A program made the position numbers and the translations under genes. From positions 1 through 30,845 of the IMG/VR virus record IMGVR_UViG_3300010373_000106: a stretch of DNA of 30,845 bases, one strand, 5' to 3'. This DNA is from a virus. The notes beneath the pieces are model-generated. The model saw nothing but the letters and a program-made list of their open reading frames with translations. It made no database searches and was not told the origin of the DNA. Positions 14,681 to 22,330 of the stretch are shown piece after piece. The number at the start of each line of letters is the position of its first letter. Within the stretch, counting starts at the first letter, position 1.

Positions 14681-16518
14681 TGGGGATCAACTACCCCGGC
14701 GATCCACCAGGCTCGGGTTTTGACTCGTTCACGGTCCCGACTGACCCTGAGGGCACCCCGCTTTCTGAAGCGGGCTCCTCGGATCGGGACCATCCCGAGA
14801 TGCACGCCGATGAGGGCGCAGCGATTGAGGCTCTGGAGTCCTGGGCAACGCTGCGCACTCACGATCACTCGGGTGATGGCACCGATGTCTCCACGGGTAA
14901 GAAGCTCAACCAGGCCAATACTCACCAGAGTCCCGACACCAACACCGCACCCACCTCACTGCACCACACGGTGGACCTCACCCAGTCCATCCCCAACGCG
15001 GCAGCGTCAGCGACTCACGTCCACGACTACACCAGCGACCGGATCATCAATAAGGCGGTGGAGGTCTGCACGTCGGACAACCGGCCTGCCAGCCCCTTCT
15101 TGGGCAAGCTCATCTGGGAGACCGACACCAACCGAATGCGGGTGTGGGCGCAGTTCTCCCCGTCCAATGTGGCCAACGTCGGGGTCTATGGCACTGATGA
15201 CTTTGGCCGCACCTCGACCACCAGCCTGGGGTCGAACTGGAACCAGATTTACTACCCCACCGATCCGAGCCTGAACCCAGACGGCAAGGTCGGTGGCGTC
15301 ATGGCCATCCCTGATGGCTCCAATGCCCAGTGGGTGATGGACTACACCCCCTATGGCACCAGCGGTAAGAACATCACCTGGCCTCCCAACGGCTGGCCGT
15401 GGCCTTACGTGCAGGGTCGCTGCATTGCTCAGCGCATCGCTGCTGCTGACCGCCACACCCTGACCGACGACCAGTCGCTGGTCTGGCAGGCCGGGCCGAC
15501 CACCACGCCATTCTTGAGCCCCTGGCCTCCGTCGCCCTCTTCCAACGACGTGTATCTGCGGATGAGCGACGACGCCCAGACCTATGTGAAGGTGACCTTC
15601 ACCCACGCCCCCAGCATCATCTACAAGAAATGGCTGGTGCTGGCCTTAGCGACGGTGCCGGTCTCCCCGCAGAGCGAGCTGGTCAGTGTCTACACCACCA
15701 CCTCTGGTCCTGCTGGGGAGACGCTGCTGGGTCAGATCACCATCAAGCACTTCGATCCCTTCTCCACCTACCAGGTGGACATCATCAGGGACACGCTGAA
15801 CTTCTACATCGACAACACCTTCGTGGGCAAGGTGGTGGACGGCTCTGGCCAGATCACCACCGGATCGAGCTTCCGAGGCTGGGGCATCGGCATGACAGTG
15901 GGCCGCGACCCCAGCTGGGGCGAGGAGTACGCGCACCCCACCCTGATGAATCAGGTCTGGATGAACGACGTGGTCTACTACACCGGGGCCGCGCAGTGGC
16001 AGATTCTCCCGGTGGGAGCCACCCCGGTGATCCACCTGCTGCAGTCCACCAAGCAGACGCTGCTGCACGCGGGCTCCGAGATCATCTGGGACACCATCGA
16101 AGAAGACAACTTCGGTTTCTTTCATCCCAACTCGTCCAAGACCGACATCGTGGTCACCGAGCCCGGCTACTACGACATCGACCTGACTCTGCAGTGGGGC
16201 ACCACCTACTACCCCGACCTGGGCTCCATCGTGGTGCTGGTCAACGGGGAAGAGACCCCGGTGCGCCAGAACGTCACGGCCTACAGCATCGGGGTCACCC
16301 CGACCATGGGCCACGGGGCCAAGGGGTCAGGCTCCAAGGGCGCGACCTACAGCATCTCGGTGCCATGCCGGGGCAAGTTGCGGCTGGCTGAGGGCGACGT
16401 GGTCTCGGTCAACGTCTACTACACCTCCTCGGCGAACACCCAGGACCTCATGGAGTCCTACGCCAACCCCGCTGCCAAGGTCCAGTCCAGTTTGGCCATG
16501 CACTTCATCACGCCCTAA
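14680..16518 (+). CDS. Large fibre or minor tail protein with lectin-like domains
   Basis: 612 residues from GTG with AAGGAGG upstream. Residues 1-140 are Asp/His/Thr-rich (HPEMHADEGAAIEALE, THDHSGDGT), a form seen at attachment ends of phage fibres. Residues about 170-440 are beta-rich, with a segment (KHFDPFSTYQVDIIRDTLNF, then a YIDNTFVGKV hairpin) resembling concanavalin/LamG-like sandwiches. Residues about 450-612 (VTEPGYYDIDLTLQW, VLVNGEETPV, LRLAEGDVVSVNVYY) resemble a C1q/TNF-like trimeric head. I infer a trimeric receptor-binding or appendage protein. Domain calls are by eye. Confidence 0.7.
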   Translation: MGINYPGDPPGSGFDSFTVPTDPEGTPLSEAGSSDRDHPEMHADEGAAIEALESWATLRTHDHSGDGTDVSTGKKLNQANTHQSPDTNTAPTSLHHTVDLTQSIPNAAASATHVHDYTSDRIINKAVEVCTSDNRPASPFLGKLIWETDTNRMRVWAQFSPSNVANVGVYGTDDFGRTSTTSLGSNWNQIYYPTDPSLNPDGKVGGVMAIPDGSNAQWVMDYTPYGTSGKNITWPPNGWPWPYVQGRCIAQRIAAADRHTLTDDQSLVWQAGPTTTPFLSPWPPSPSSNDVYLRMSDDAQTYVKVTFTHAPSIIYKKWLVLALATVPVSPQSELVSVYTTTSGPAGETLLGQITIKHFDPFSTYQVDIIRDTLNFYIDNTFVGKVVDGSGQITTGSSFRGWGIGMTVGRDPSWGEEYAHPTLMNQVWMNDVVYYTGAAQWQILPVGATPVIHLLQSTKQTLLHAGSEIIWDTIEEDNFGFFHPNSSKTDIVVTEPGYYDIDLTLQWGTTYYPDLGSIVVLVNGEETPVRQNVTAYSIGVTPTMGHGAKGSGSKGATYSISVPCRGKLRLAEGDVVSVNVYYTSSANTQDLMESYANPAAKVQSSLAMHFITP

Positions 16519-16529
16519 GGAGGTGACCC

Positions 16530-17645
16530 GTGCCCGCTGAACCCTCTGGCGTGAGCGTATGGACGCCCAAGATTGCCGACCAGGCGCTGGTGCGCAAGTT
16601 CGTCTCCTTGGGTGGGCAGGGCTACATTGGCATCTCCATCCAGAACGGGGCCACCGCAGTGGACCCCGACCCCGACACCCTGGCCATCGCGATCTGGTTC
16701 AACGATGTGCTGACCAACCCGGCCCCCAACTCTCAGAACACCAACCCGTATGGCACCCAGGTAGCCACCATCACTGCTGACTCCATCACCAAGGTGGACA
16801 CCGGCAAGTACTACTACGACCTGGGGCCGGGGCTCACGGCCAACCGGGGTCTGATCACCGCTGTGTGGACCTACCAGGTGGGGGGAGTGGCCTTCACCTT
16901 TACCGACCACCTGCAGGTCACCGACCCGATGCCGCTCTATGACAGCCTCTCGGATCAAGAGAAGTACGTGGTCGAGCAGGTCACCTGGATGTTCGGTGAC
17001 CTCTATGACAGCACGGAGGGTGGGCCGCACCTGATCGAGGAGTTCCAGACCCACTGGAACTACGAGCGCATCGCTCAGATGCAGCAGCTCGCCGTGCAGA
17101 AGATGAACTTCATCGGCAACTACGGCAACCCGCCAACGAGCTGGGGCATCGGGGCCGCATCGGGCACCACCTACGTCACCCCCAGCCAGCAGGTCACCGT
17201 CAGCCACACCATGCCCGATGGGTCGAACACCACGACCACCTATTACACCCACTCCTCTAGCTCCACCAACGCCTCGGCAGTCCCGGGCAACATGAGCGGG
17301 CTGGTCACCTGGGGCACCTATATCGAGTGCATGCGCCACTTCCGCGATTCCTACACCGAGATTCCGGCACGCCCCGGCATGGACGTGGCCTATGACGACC
17401 GGCGCGACTACTGGAGCCGCTGGACCCAGAACCTGCAGTCCGAGCAACAGCAGTGGACCCAAGCGGTGAAGAATGCCAAGCTCGCCATGCTCGGCCTGGG
17501 CCGGGGCTCGCTGCTGGTCTCGGGTGGCATCTACGGCGGCAACGCCACCGGGCCGTTCGTGGCGGGCACCTATGCCGCCCAGGTCCGCTCCTGGCGCTTC
17601 TACCCGGCAGCTCCGGCCATCATGTGGGGCGCAACAAGCCATTAA
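16530..17645 (+). CDS. Structural protein, unknown family
   Basis: 371 residues from GTG with a near-perfect AAGGAGGTGA. Residues 1-140 form a beta-rich domain (GYIGISIQNG, LAIAIWFND, GLITAVWTYQVGG). Residues 145-210 are helical (LSDQEKYVVEQVTWMFGDLYD onward), followed by a Ser/Thr/Asn-rich linker and another helical segment near 280-330 with YWSRWTQNLQ. The C-terminus is compact and ends in MWGATSH. Mixed beta sandwich plus helices and no enzymatic motif suggest a neck, whisker or baseplate-associated part. I do not recognise the family. Confidence 0.65.
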   Translation: MPAEPSGVSVWTPKIADQALVRKFVSLGGQGYIGISIQNGATAVDPDPDTLAIAIWFNDVLTNPAPNSQNTNPYGTQVATITADSITKVDTGKYYYDLGPGLTANRGLITAVWTYQVGGVAFTFTDHLQVTDPMPLYDSLSDQEKYVVEQVTWMFGDLYDSTEGGPHLIEEFQTHWNYERIAQMQQLAVQKMNFIGNYGNPPTSWGIGAASGTTYVTPSQQVTVSHTMPDGSNTTTTYYTHSSSSTNASAVPGNMSGLVTWGTYIECMRHFRDSYTEIPARPGMDVAYDDRRDYWSRWTQNLQSEQQQWTQAVKNAKLAMLGLGRGSLLVSGGIYGGNATGPFVAGTYAAQVRSWRFYPAAPAIMWGATSH

Positions 17646-17669
17646 GCACAACCTCCGAAAGGTGCCAAC

Positions 17670-17834
17670 ATGCTGATCCCGCTGAATTTTCCTACCACCC
17701 AGATCGCCGCCCAGGTGGCTCAGTTCATTGAGCCAACCCAGCCTGGTGGGCAGAATTCTCTGGACAACGTGGTCGCCACCGTGGCGCGCAGTGGTACAGG
17801 AGCACCCGGCTCGACGGTCGAGTTCATTGGGTAA
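17670..17834 (+). CDS. 54-residue hypothetical protein
   Basis: ATG 17670 follows CCGAAAGGTG. The product begins MLIPLNFPTTQIAAQV and ends STVEFIG, with one amphipathic helix and a Gly/Ser-rich end. It is coupled to the next gene by a TAATG overlap, which supports translation. Function unknown; probably a small virion or assembly factor. Confidence 0.6.
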   Translation: MLIPLNFPTTQIAAQVAQFIEPTQPGGQNSLDNVVATVARSGTGAPGSTVEFIG

Positions 17835-18010
17835 TGACCACACCCCGCCGCCCCGAATGGGCCTTCTACGCCACCGCGCTGGGACTGGCTGCCACCAGTC
17901 TCATCGACTGGCCGGTGGCTGTCTTGCTGATTGCGGGGCACTTCGTGGCCAAGCACTCCAGCAATGCGGCGCTGCAAGAGCTGGGCGAGGCCGCTGAGGC
18001 GGTGGGCTGA
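17834..18010 (+). CDS. Small membrane protein, 58 residues
   Basis: ATG overlaps the preceding TAA (TAATG) and the TGA overlaps the next ATG. After a basic start (MTTPRRPEW) residues 10-39 are nearly all hydrophobic with a central Asp-Trp-Pro (AFYATALGLAATSLIDWPVA), consistent with a transmembrane hairpin or one long segment, followed by a charged helix. A membrane protein in the middle of virion genes is unusual. Possibilities are a holin-like lysis factor, a superinfection-exclusion protein, or a membrane-interacting tail part; none is proven. Confidence 0.65.
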   Translation: MTTPRRPEWAFYATALGLAATSLIDWPVAVLLIAGHFVAKHSSNAALQELGEAAEAVG

Positions 18011-18891
18011 TGGCCGTCATCCAGCTTCCCCAGCCTTATGCCGTCGCGCAATTGCGCAAGGACGTGCGCGACTCGCTGATGACCAACGGCGAGCAAGTCA
18101 TCCTGCTGGCGCTGTGGCACCCGGGCGAAGAAGGAGCGGTGCCCTGCCCGCAGTGCGGTGACGACATGTACAAGAGCCCCGAGATGGATTGCACCAGCTG
18201 TTGGGGCACCATGTTCGACGGCGGGGTGCGCCGGGCCATGAAGGTCTGGGCGATGTTCTCGGACAAGACCTACTCCGAGGTGCATGGGCGACGCGGGGAA
18301 TTCCATCCTGACCAGCGCGAAATCCAGCTGGAGGCCTTCCCTGAGGTCATCGAGCACGACGTGGTGGTGCGCATCCGGCAGTGGAACGCAGATGGCACCC
18401 CCAATCTCGTGCACGCTTACTACGAGCTGAGTCAGGTGCAGCGGCGCTCGCTGCGCACCGGCAACCGCTTCGGCCAGTGGTCCTGGGATGTAGTGGCCCA
18501 AAAAGCCCAGCTCTCGCTGGTACCTGAGTCCGCCCGGGGCATCACCGGCTACCCCATCGTGGGCCAGCCCTTCGAGTCCTCTGTGCAGCTCACGCCCGCT
18601 ACCTCGACCACGCCAGCGGCACTGGTGGCAGAGCCGGATACCAAGGTGATCTTCTACGAAGCTGCTCCCGCTGCGCTGCCCCCTGCGGGGGCAGAACCCG
18701 AGGGGGTCTTGGTCTTCACCCAGACCAACCCTGCCTCGATCTGGACTGTGGTGCACAACTTCGGCTACTACCCCTCGGTCACGGTGCTGGTCGGTGGAGA
18801 AGAGGTGGACGCTGACGTGGCCTATCCCGACGACAACACGGTCACCATCACCTTCGGCACGCCGCAGGTCGGGGAAGCGCGGCTGACCTGA
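18010..18891 (+). CDS. Zinc-ribbon structural protein, neck candidate
   Basis: 293 residues; ATG overlaps the previous stop. C46, C49, C61 and C64 (CPQC...CTSC) form a zinc ribbon inserted in an alpha/beta domain of about 190 residues with long amphipathic strands (QIQLEAF-like, HDVVVRIRQW). After a Pro/Ala linker, residues about 235-293 form a compact beta domain (ASIWTVVHNFGYYPSVTV, then VTITFGTPQVGEARLT) that is repeated in the next gene. Such C-terminal domains occur in phage fibre and minor tail proteins. Position upstream of tail-completion genes makes a neck or head-tail connector possible, but this is inference. Confidence 0.65.
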   Translation: MAVIQLPQPYAVAQLRKDVRDSLMTNGEQVILLALWHPGEEGAVPCPQCGDDMYKSPEMDCTSCWGTMFDGGVRRAMKVWAMFSDKTYSEVHGRRGEFHPDQREIQLEAFPEVIEHDVVVRIRQWNADGTPNLVHAYYELSQVQRRSLRTGNRFGQWSWDVVAQKAQLSLVPESARGITGYPIVGQPFESSVQLTPATSTTPAALVAEPDTKVIFYEAAPAALPPAGAEPEGVLVFTQTNPASIWTVVHNFGYYPSVTVLVGGEEVDADVAYPDDNTVTITFGTPQVGEARLT

Positions 18892-19187
18892 TGCCTACTC
18901 GTGTGACGAACCCCAACGACGGGGAGACGACGCTCTACTACCCCTTCCAGCCTGCCCCGGGTGGGGTTGATCAGGTCCCCGTCACCACCCCGCCTCGACA
19001 GTCCTTCATCCATACCCAAGCCCGCCCGGCAGCCACCTGGATCATCACCCACCCCCTGGGCTACAAGCCCAGCGTGGCGGTCTTCATCGGGGATGAAGAG
19101 GTCGAGGCCGACGTAGAGGTCCCTGGCATCCAAGTTGTGAGCATCACCTTCTCCACCCCTCAGGCCGGGAAGGCACGTCTTACGTGA
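18891..19187 (+). CDS. Small protein repeating the C-terminal domain of its neighbour
   Basis: 98 residues; ATG overlaps the preceding TGA. Residues 45-98 (AATWIITHPLGYKPSVAVFIG, ending VSITFSTPQAGKARLT) align closely with the last 55 residues of the 18010-18891 product, so this is a detached or duplicated copy of that domain with a new N-terminus rich in Pro and polar residues. The domain is beta-rich and likely forms a virion surface module. Promoter-like motif copy 6 begins over its stop codon. Confidence 0.7.
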   Translation: MPTRVTNPNDGETTLYYPFQPAPGGVDQVPVTTPPRQSFIHTQARPAATWIITHPLGYKPSVAVFIGDEEVEADVEVPGIQVVSITFSTPQAGKARLT

Positions 19188-19231
19188 TGTGAAATCCGCC
19201 AGGGGCGACCCGAATAGATAGAAGACTCGCC
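19186..19231 (+). promoter_or_regulatory. Recurrent intergenic motif copy 6
   Basis: GATGTGAA (19186-19193), 19 bases, AATAGATAGAAG from 19213, a diverged copy with the same spacing as copies 1-3. Short arms GGCGA (19204-19208) and TCGCC (19227-19231) flank AATAG. It precedes the TTG start of the fibre-like gene at 19251. Confidence 0.45.
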
Positions 19232-19250
19232 GTTCTAAGGGGATGAGGCT

Positions 19251-20039
19251 TTGGCCCGCAAGTTTTACAACGGGATCGACCTGCAGAACACCAGGGCGAT
19301 CAACCTCGCCAGCCCTTCGTCATCCACGGACGCGGTCAACAAGAGCTACGTGGACAACCTGGTCAATGGTCTGACCTGGAAAACCGCAGTTCAGGCGGCT
19401 ACCACCACCAGTGGCACGCTGGCCAGCGCCTACGCGGCAGGCTCGGTGATCGACGGTTACACCCTGGTGCTCGGGGACCGCATTCTGATCAAGAACCAGG
19501 CCAGCGCCTCGGAAAACGGCATCTACACGGTCAACGCCACCGGGGCACCGAGCCGCTCGGCAGACGGTGCCACCGGAGAGCTGCTGACCAACGCCACAGT
19601 GCGGGTCAACAACGGCACGGTCAACGTCGATACTGCCTGGACCCTGACCACCACCGGCACCATCACGGTGGGCACCACCAACCAGACCTGGGTGCGCAGC
19701 GACTCCGGTACACCCTATAGCGCGGGCAATGGTCTGACCCTGACCGGCAACACCTTCGCGGTGAACCCGGGCCTGGGCATCATCGCTGATGGCGCATCTA
19801 CCCGTATTGACCCCGCCCACGGGGTGCTGAAGTACGCCACCGACGTGGGCGACGGGACCTCGACCACGATCACCGTGACCCACTCCCTGGGCACCCTGGA
19901 CGTGATCGTGTGGCTGTTCAACAAGTCCACCGGGGAAGTGGTGGAGACCGATGTCACCAACGCGACCACCACCACGGTGACCCTGGTCTTCGCCTCAGCA
20001 CCGGGCTCTGCGGCCTATCGGTGCGTTGTGCATGGCTAA
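19251..20039 (+). CDS. Tail-fibre-like protein
   Basis: 262 residues from TTG, with TAAGGGGA upstream. Its N-terminus carries the well-known fibre pattern: a G-x-DL start (NGIDLQNTRAINLASP), STDAVNKSYVD, then a domain with IDGYTLVLGDRILIKNQ, SENGIYTVN and a Trp-containing end (QTWVRSDSG). The C-terminal 70 residues (TSTTITVTHSLGTLDVIVW onward) resemble the small beta domain of the two preceding genes. Likely a trimeric fibre or appendage. The stop overlaps the next start by eight bases. Confidence 0.8.
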   Translation: MARKFYNGIDLQNTRAINLASPSSSTDAVNKSYVDNLVNGLTWKTAVQAATTTSGTLASAYAAGSVIDGYTLVLGDRILIKNQASASENGIYTVNATGAPSRSADGATGELLTNATVRVNNGTVNVDTAWTLTTTGTITVGTTNQTWVRSDSGTPYSAGNGLTLTGNTFAVNPGLGIIADGASTRIDPAHGVLKYATDVGDGTSTTITVTHSLGTLDVIVWLFNKSTGEVVETDVTNATTTTVTLVFASAPGSAAYRCVVHG

Positions 20040-20493
20040 GCAGCCCATTCCGGCTAAGCTCGCCGCCAAGATCAGCAACGATGCGGTCAAATTTGCCCGC
20101 AGCGAGATGCAGGGCTATGGCTGGTCCAACAAGTCGCTACAGGCGCTACAGCCCATGCCAGGCGAGGGTGTGGTGGGTATCCGCACCTCGCTGAAGTACC
20201 TGATGTACCAGGAGAAGGGCACCCATCCGTTCCTGATGTGGTGGGTGGCGGGGCGCAGCATCCCGCTGAGCTGCAAGCAAGGCGACGGCCCGCACTTTCG
20301 CCGGGGCTCACACGTCGGGGAGCCCGGCTACGTCAACATCCCCCACGTGGGCCAGGTCTGGCGCAACGAGCGCTGGAAGCACCCCGGCATCAAGGGCAAG
20401 AACTTCATGCGTAATGGCGTGCAGAAAGCTATCGAGACCAATCAGGGCGAGATCAAGGCCTGGGTGCGCTCCATTTTGGGCGGCGGGCAGTGA
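20032..20493 (+). CDS. Probable tail-completion / head-tail joining protein
   Basis: 153 residues from ATG 20032 within the end of the fibre gene; an in-frame start six bases earlier is less likely. The central segment YLMYQEKGTHPFLMWW resembles the E-x-GT-x-x-PF signature of HK97 gp10-type proteins, which join head and tail or complete tails. It is basic and ends in a helix (NGVQKAIETNQGEIKAW). The next gene but one and the sheath gene follow, which matches the order neck, terminator, sheath. Confidence is moderate; a minor capsid protein is possible. Confidence 0.6.
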   Translation: MAKQPIPAKLAAKISNDAVKFARSEMQGYGWSNKSLQALQPMPGEGVVGIRTSLKYLMYQEKGTHPFLMWWVAGRSIPLSCKQGDGPHFRRGSHVGEPGYVNIPHVGQVWRNERWKHPGIKGKNFMRNGVQKAIETNQGEIKAWVRSILGGGQ

Positions 20494-20612
20494 TCGTGAT
20501 CGTGGATCGCTGCCAGCAATGCGGGGCGGTGCTCGGAGACGAAGAGTACGAGGGCACTGATGAGCCCGGCCTGTGCGGGGTGTGCTCACTGGACAAGCAG
20601 GAGAAGCCATGA
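20490..20612 (+). CDS. 40-residue zinc-ribbon protein
   Basis: A short frame starts at GTG 20490 overlapping the preceding TGA (GTGA) and ends at a TGA inside the next ATGA. It encodes MIVIVDRCQQCGAVLGD, then an acidic stretch and CGVC, giving two CxxC pairs about 20 residues apart. Both overlaps and the clear metal site support a real gene. An alternative GTG lies six bases downstream. Possible role: a small structural zinc knuckle or regulator; unknown. Confidence 0.7.
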   Translation: MIVIVDRCQQCGAVLGDEEYEGTDEPGLCGVCSLDKQEKP

Positions 20613-21424
20613 CCAGCGGCGTGAACATCACCCCCGAATCAGATTCCAGCGGCAACCTCTACGGGCCGGATATGTTCTACTCCGACCTGACCTTGCCCGA
20701 CCCCACCACGGTGGTCAACGAGCCCCTGCCCCGGGCCTGGAGCCAGGGCGGGGTGATCGAGAGCGTCAAGCGTGCGGTGGTCACCGGCCTGCGCCAAGGC
20801 TTCGCCAATGCCACCTTGGGCCTGTCCAGTGACGACTCCAAGTTCTACATCGAGATCGAATATCCCACCGACGTGGAGAAGTACCCGGGCATCTGGGTGC
20901 AGTTCCAGATCGAGGACATGAAGCGCGCCGGGCTGGGCATGGAGACCTGGGTCAAAGACGACAACCAGGACTGGGTGGCTATCCAGGCATGGATGTTCAC
21001 CGGGCGCATCTCTTGCACCATTGCGGCTCTCTCGGCCAAAGATCGCGACCGGCTAGCCGATGCCGTCATTGCCCAGCTGGCCTTCTCCCGGCCACCAGAC
21101 CTGGTGATCCGCGACCCCCGCAAGGACTCCAAGCAGTTCCGAGGGCTGATCACCGCCATCGACAACAACCCCTATGTGCAGATGACGCTGAACAACGACA
21201 TCATCCACCCGGGCGGGGCACAGGTGACCAACTCGGTGCCCTGGGCGCAAAACGTGCTGCTCTATGAAGACACCTACGCCATCGAGTGCGTGGGCCAGTT
21301 CAACCTGCGCTACGCCCCCGATGGGACCTATACCCTGGCCGAGATTCGGGGAGACCCGCACATGCTGGCCGACAACGTGGCCTACGACCCTACTCAGTGG
21401 CGAGGGGTAATGCCTTCTCGCTAG
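20609..21424 (+). CDS. Probable tail terminator or neck protein
   Basis: 271 residues from ATG 20609, preceded by CAGGAG; an upstream in-frame start at 20573 would cover the zinc-ribbon gene. The centre contains SCTIAALSAKDRDRLADAVI, recalling the strand plus helix of tail terminator proteins (order: strand, sequence of Arg/Asp, long helix). It also has ten or more aromatic residues in strands typical of virion proteins. Its place immediately before the sheath gene fits a terminator that caps the tube. Its 3' end overlaps a minus-strand HNH gene by 35 bases. Inferred from position and one motif. Confidence 0.55.
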   Translation: MTSGVNITPESDSSGNLYGPDMFYSDLTLPDPTTVVNEPLPRAWSQGGVIESVKRAVVTGLRQGFANATLGLSSDDSKFYIEIEYPTDVEKYPGIWVQFQIEDMKRAGLGMETWVKDDNQDWVAIQAWMFTGRISCTIAALSAKDRDRLADAVIAQLAFSRPPDLVIRDPRKDSKQFRGLITAIDNNPYVQMTLNNDIIHPGGAQVTNSVPWAQNVLLYEDTYAIECVGQFNLRYAPDGTYTLAEIRGDPHMLADNVAYDPTQWRGVMPSR

Positions 21425-21878
21425 CCGCTCTCTTTTTGGCCCGCCACTTCGCGATGGCGGCATTTGTGCAGATGGCACATTGGCGAAAAGTACTGCCGTT
21501 GCTCCGACGACTAATCCTGGTGTTCTCGGCGGTGTACTCATGCCCACGGGGGCAATGGGTTTTAGCAGTTTGCCAGTGATAGCCGTTTCGCACTTCATCC
21601 AGCACATTTTCAGTGTGGGTGTCATAGCGGAGGTTGACGACTCGATTGTCGGTTGGCCCGCCAGGACCATGGCAGACTTCCAGCCCCTCAGGTCTTGGCC
21701 CAAGAAAGGCCTCGGCCACCAGCTTATGCACGCGCACACGACGACCAGCTAGGCACACAACTAGATAGCCGCCACTGCCTATTGTGGCCTTGAGCAGGCC
21801 TCCCTTGATGCCTCGCACTTGCCCTTCATCAGAGACAGAGAACCTTTCGTCCTCTACGACAGCGCGCCATTCGATCAC
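21390..21878 (-). CDS. HNH homing endonuclease, NUMOD4-type
   Basis: 162 residues from a GTG on the minus strand, coupled to the preceding minus-strand HNH gene by GTGA. Residues 11-50 form the DNA-binding NUMOD4-like region (RFSVSDEGQVRG). The HNH core is intact: VHKLVAEAFLG, His70 in EVCH, Asn78 in TDNR and Asn82 in VNLRYDT. A C-terminal finger (C109, H113, C134, C137) and basic tail (KWRAKKRA) follow. It should cut an allele lacking the insertion and copy itself by repair. Antisense to the structural operon and convergent with its neighbour. Confidence 0.88.
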   Translation of the reverse strand: MIEWRAVVEDERFSVSDEGQVRGIKGGLLKATIGSGGYLVVCLAGRRVRVHKLVAEAFLGPRPEGLEVCHGPGGPTDNRVVNLRYDTHTENVLDEVRNGYHWQTAKTHCPRGHEYTAENTRISRRSNGSTFRQCAICTNAAIAKWRAKKRAASEKALPLATE

Positions 21879-22330
21879 ACCAAACCAGCCCTCTTGCGGG
21901 CGCGGTAGCGAGCTGTGGCGAGCCTATGGCATTCGCGGCACTTACGGATGTCCCCATGGGTACCCCTACGCCGCATGGTGTTCTCCGGCGTGAACGGGTG
22001 CCCCTGGTCGCAGCGTGTGCGTCGAGCCTCAGGATGACCACCACGAGGGGCCTGACCCCAGCGCAGATTGCCGACATAGCAGTTGCGGGGGTCCCCGTCA
22101 ACGAAAATGACCTCTTGCCCTACAGGTTGAGACCCCAAGAAGGTTATAGCCATCAGGTCGGCAACACGGCAGGTAATGCGTTCATTTTTGCGGCGCAGCT
22201 GAACGACTGGATGTCCCTGTAGGTCAGGGACCTGGGCTAATACCTGAGGCTCACTGAGAAACAGGGACATGACCTCGCCCTCAAAGGACGCTCTATAGCC
22301 CGGCCAGCCCGGGATTTCCTGCCAGATCAA
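21875..22330 (-). CDS. HNH endonuclease-like protein, degenerate active site
   Basis: 151 residues from TTG, with GAGGTGATTTACA as the leader. Residues 3-25 (WQEIPGWPGYRASFEGEV) are a NUMOD4-type start. The HNH part aligns with its neighbour, but the catalytic His is Phe76 (VIFVDGD) and one Asn is Cys84; Asn83 and Asn88 remain. The C-terminal finger (C107, H111, C131, C134) and basic end (RYRARKRAG) are intact. It probably binds DNA without cutting, or is decaying. First gene of the two-gene minus-strand operon, diverging from the sheath gene. Confidence 0.85.
   Translation of the reverse strand: MIWQEIPGWPGYRASFEGEVMSLFLSEPQVLAQVPDLQGHPVVQLRRKNERITCRVADLMAITFLGSQPVGQEVIFVDGDPRNCYVGNLRWGQAPRGGHPEARRTRCDQGHPFTPENTMRRRGTHGDIRKCRECHRLATARYRARKRAGLV

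Noticed and set aside
15630-16391. 253-residue plus-strand frame inside the large fibre gene
   Set aside because: Shadow frame with Gly/Arg/His-rich composition; the main frame carries lectin-like and C1q-like patterns.
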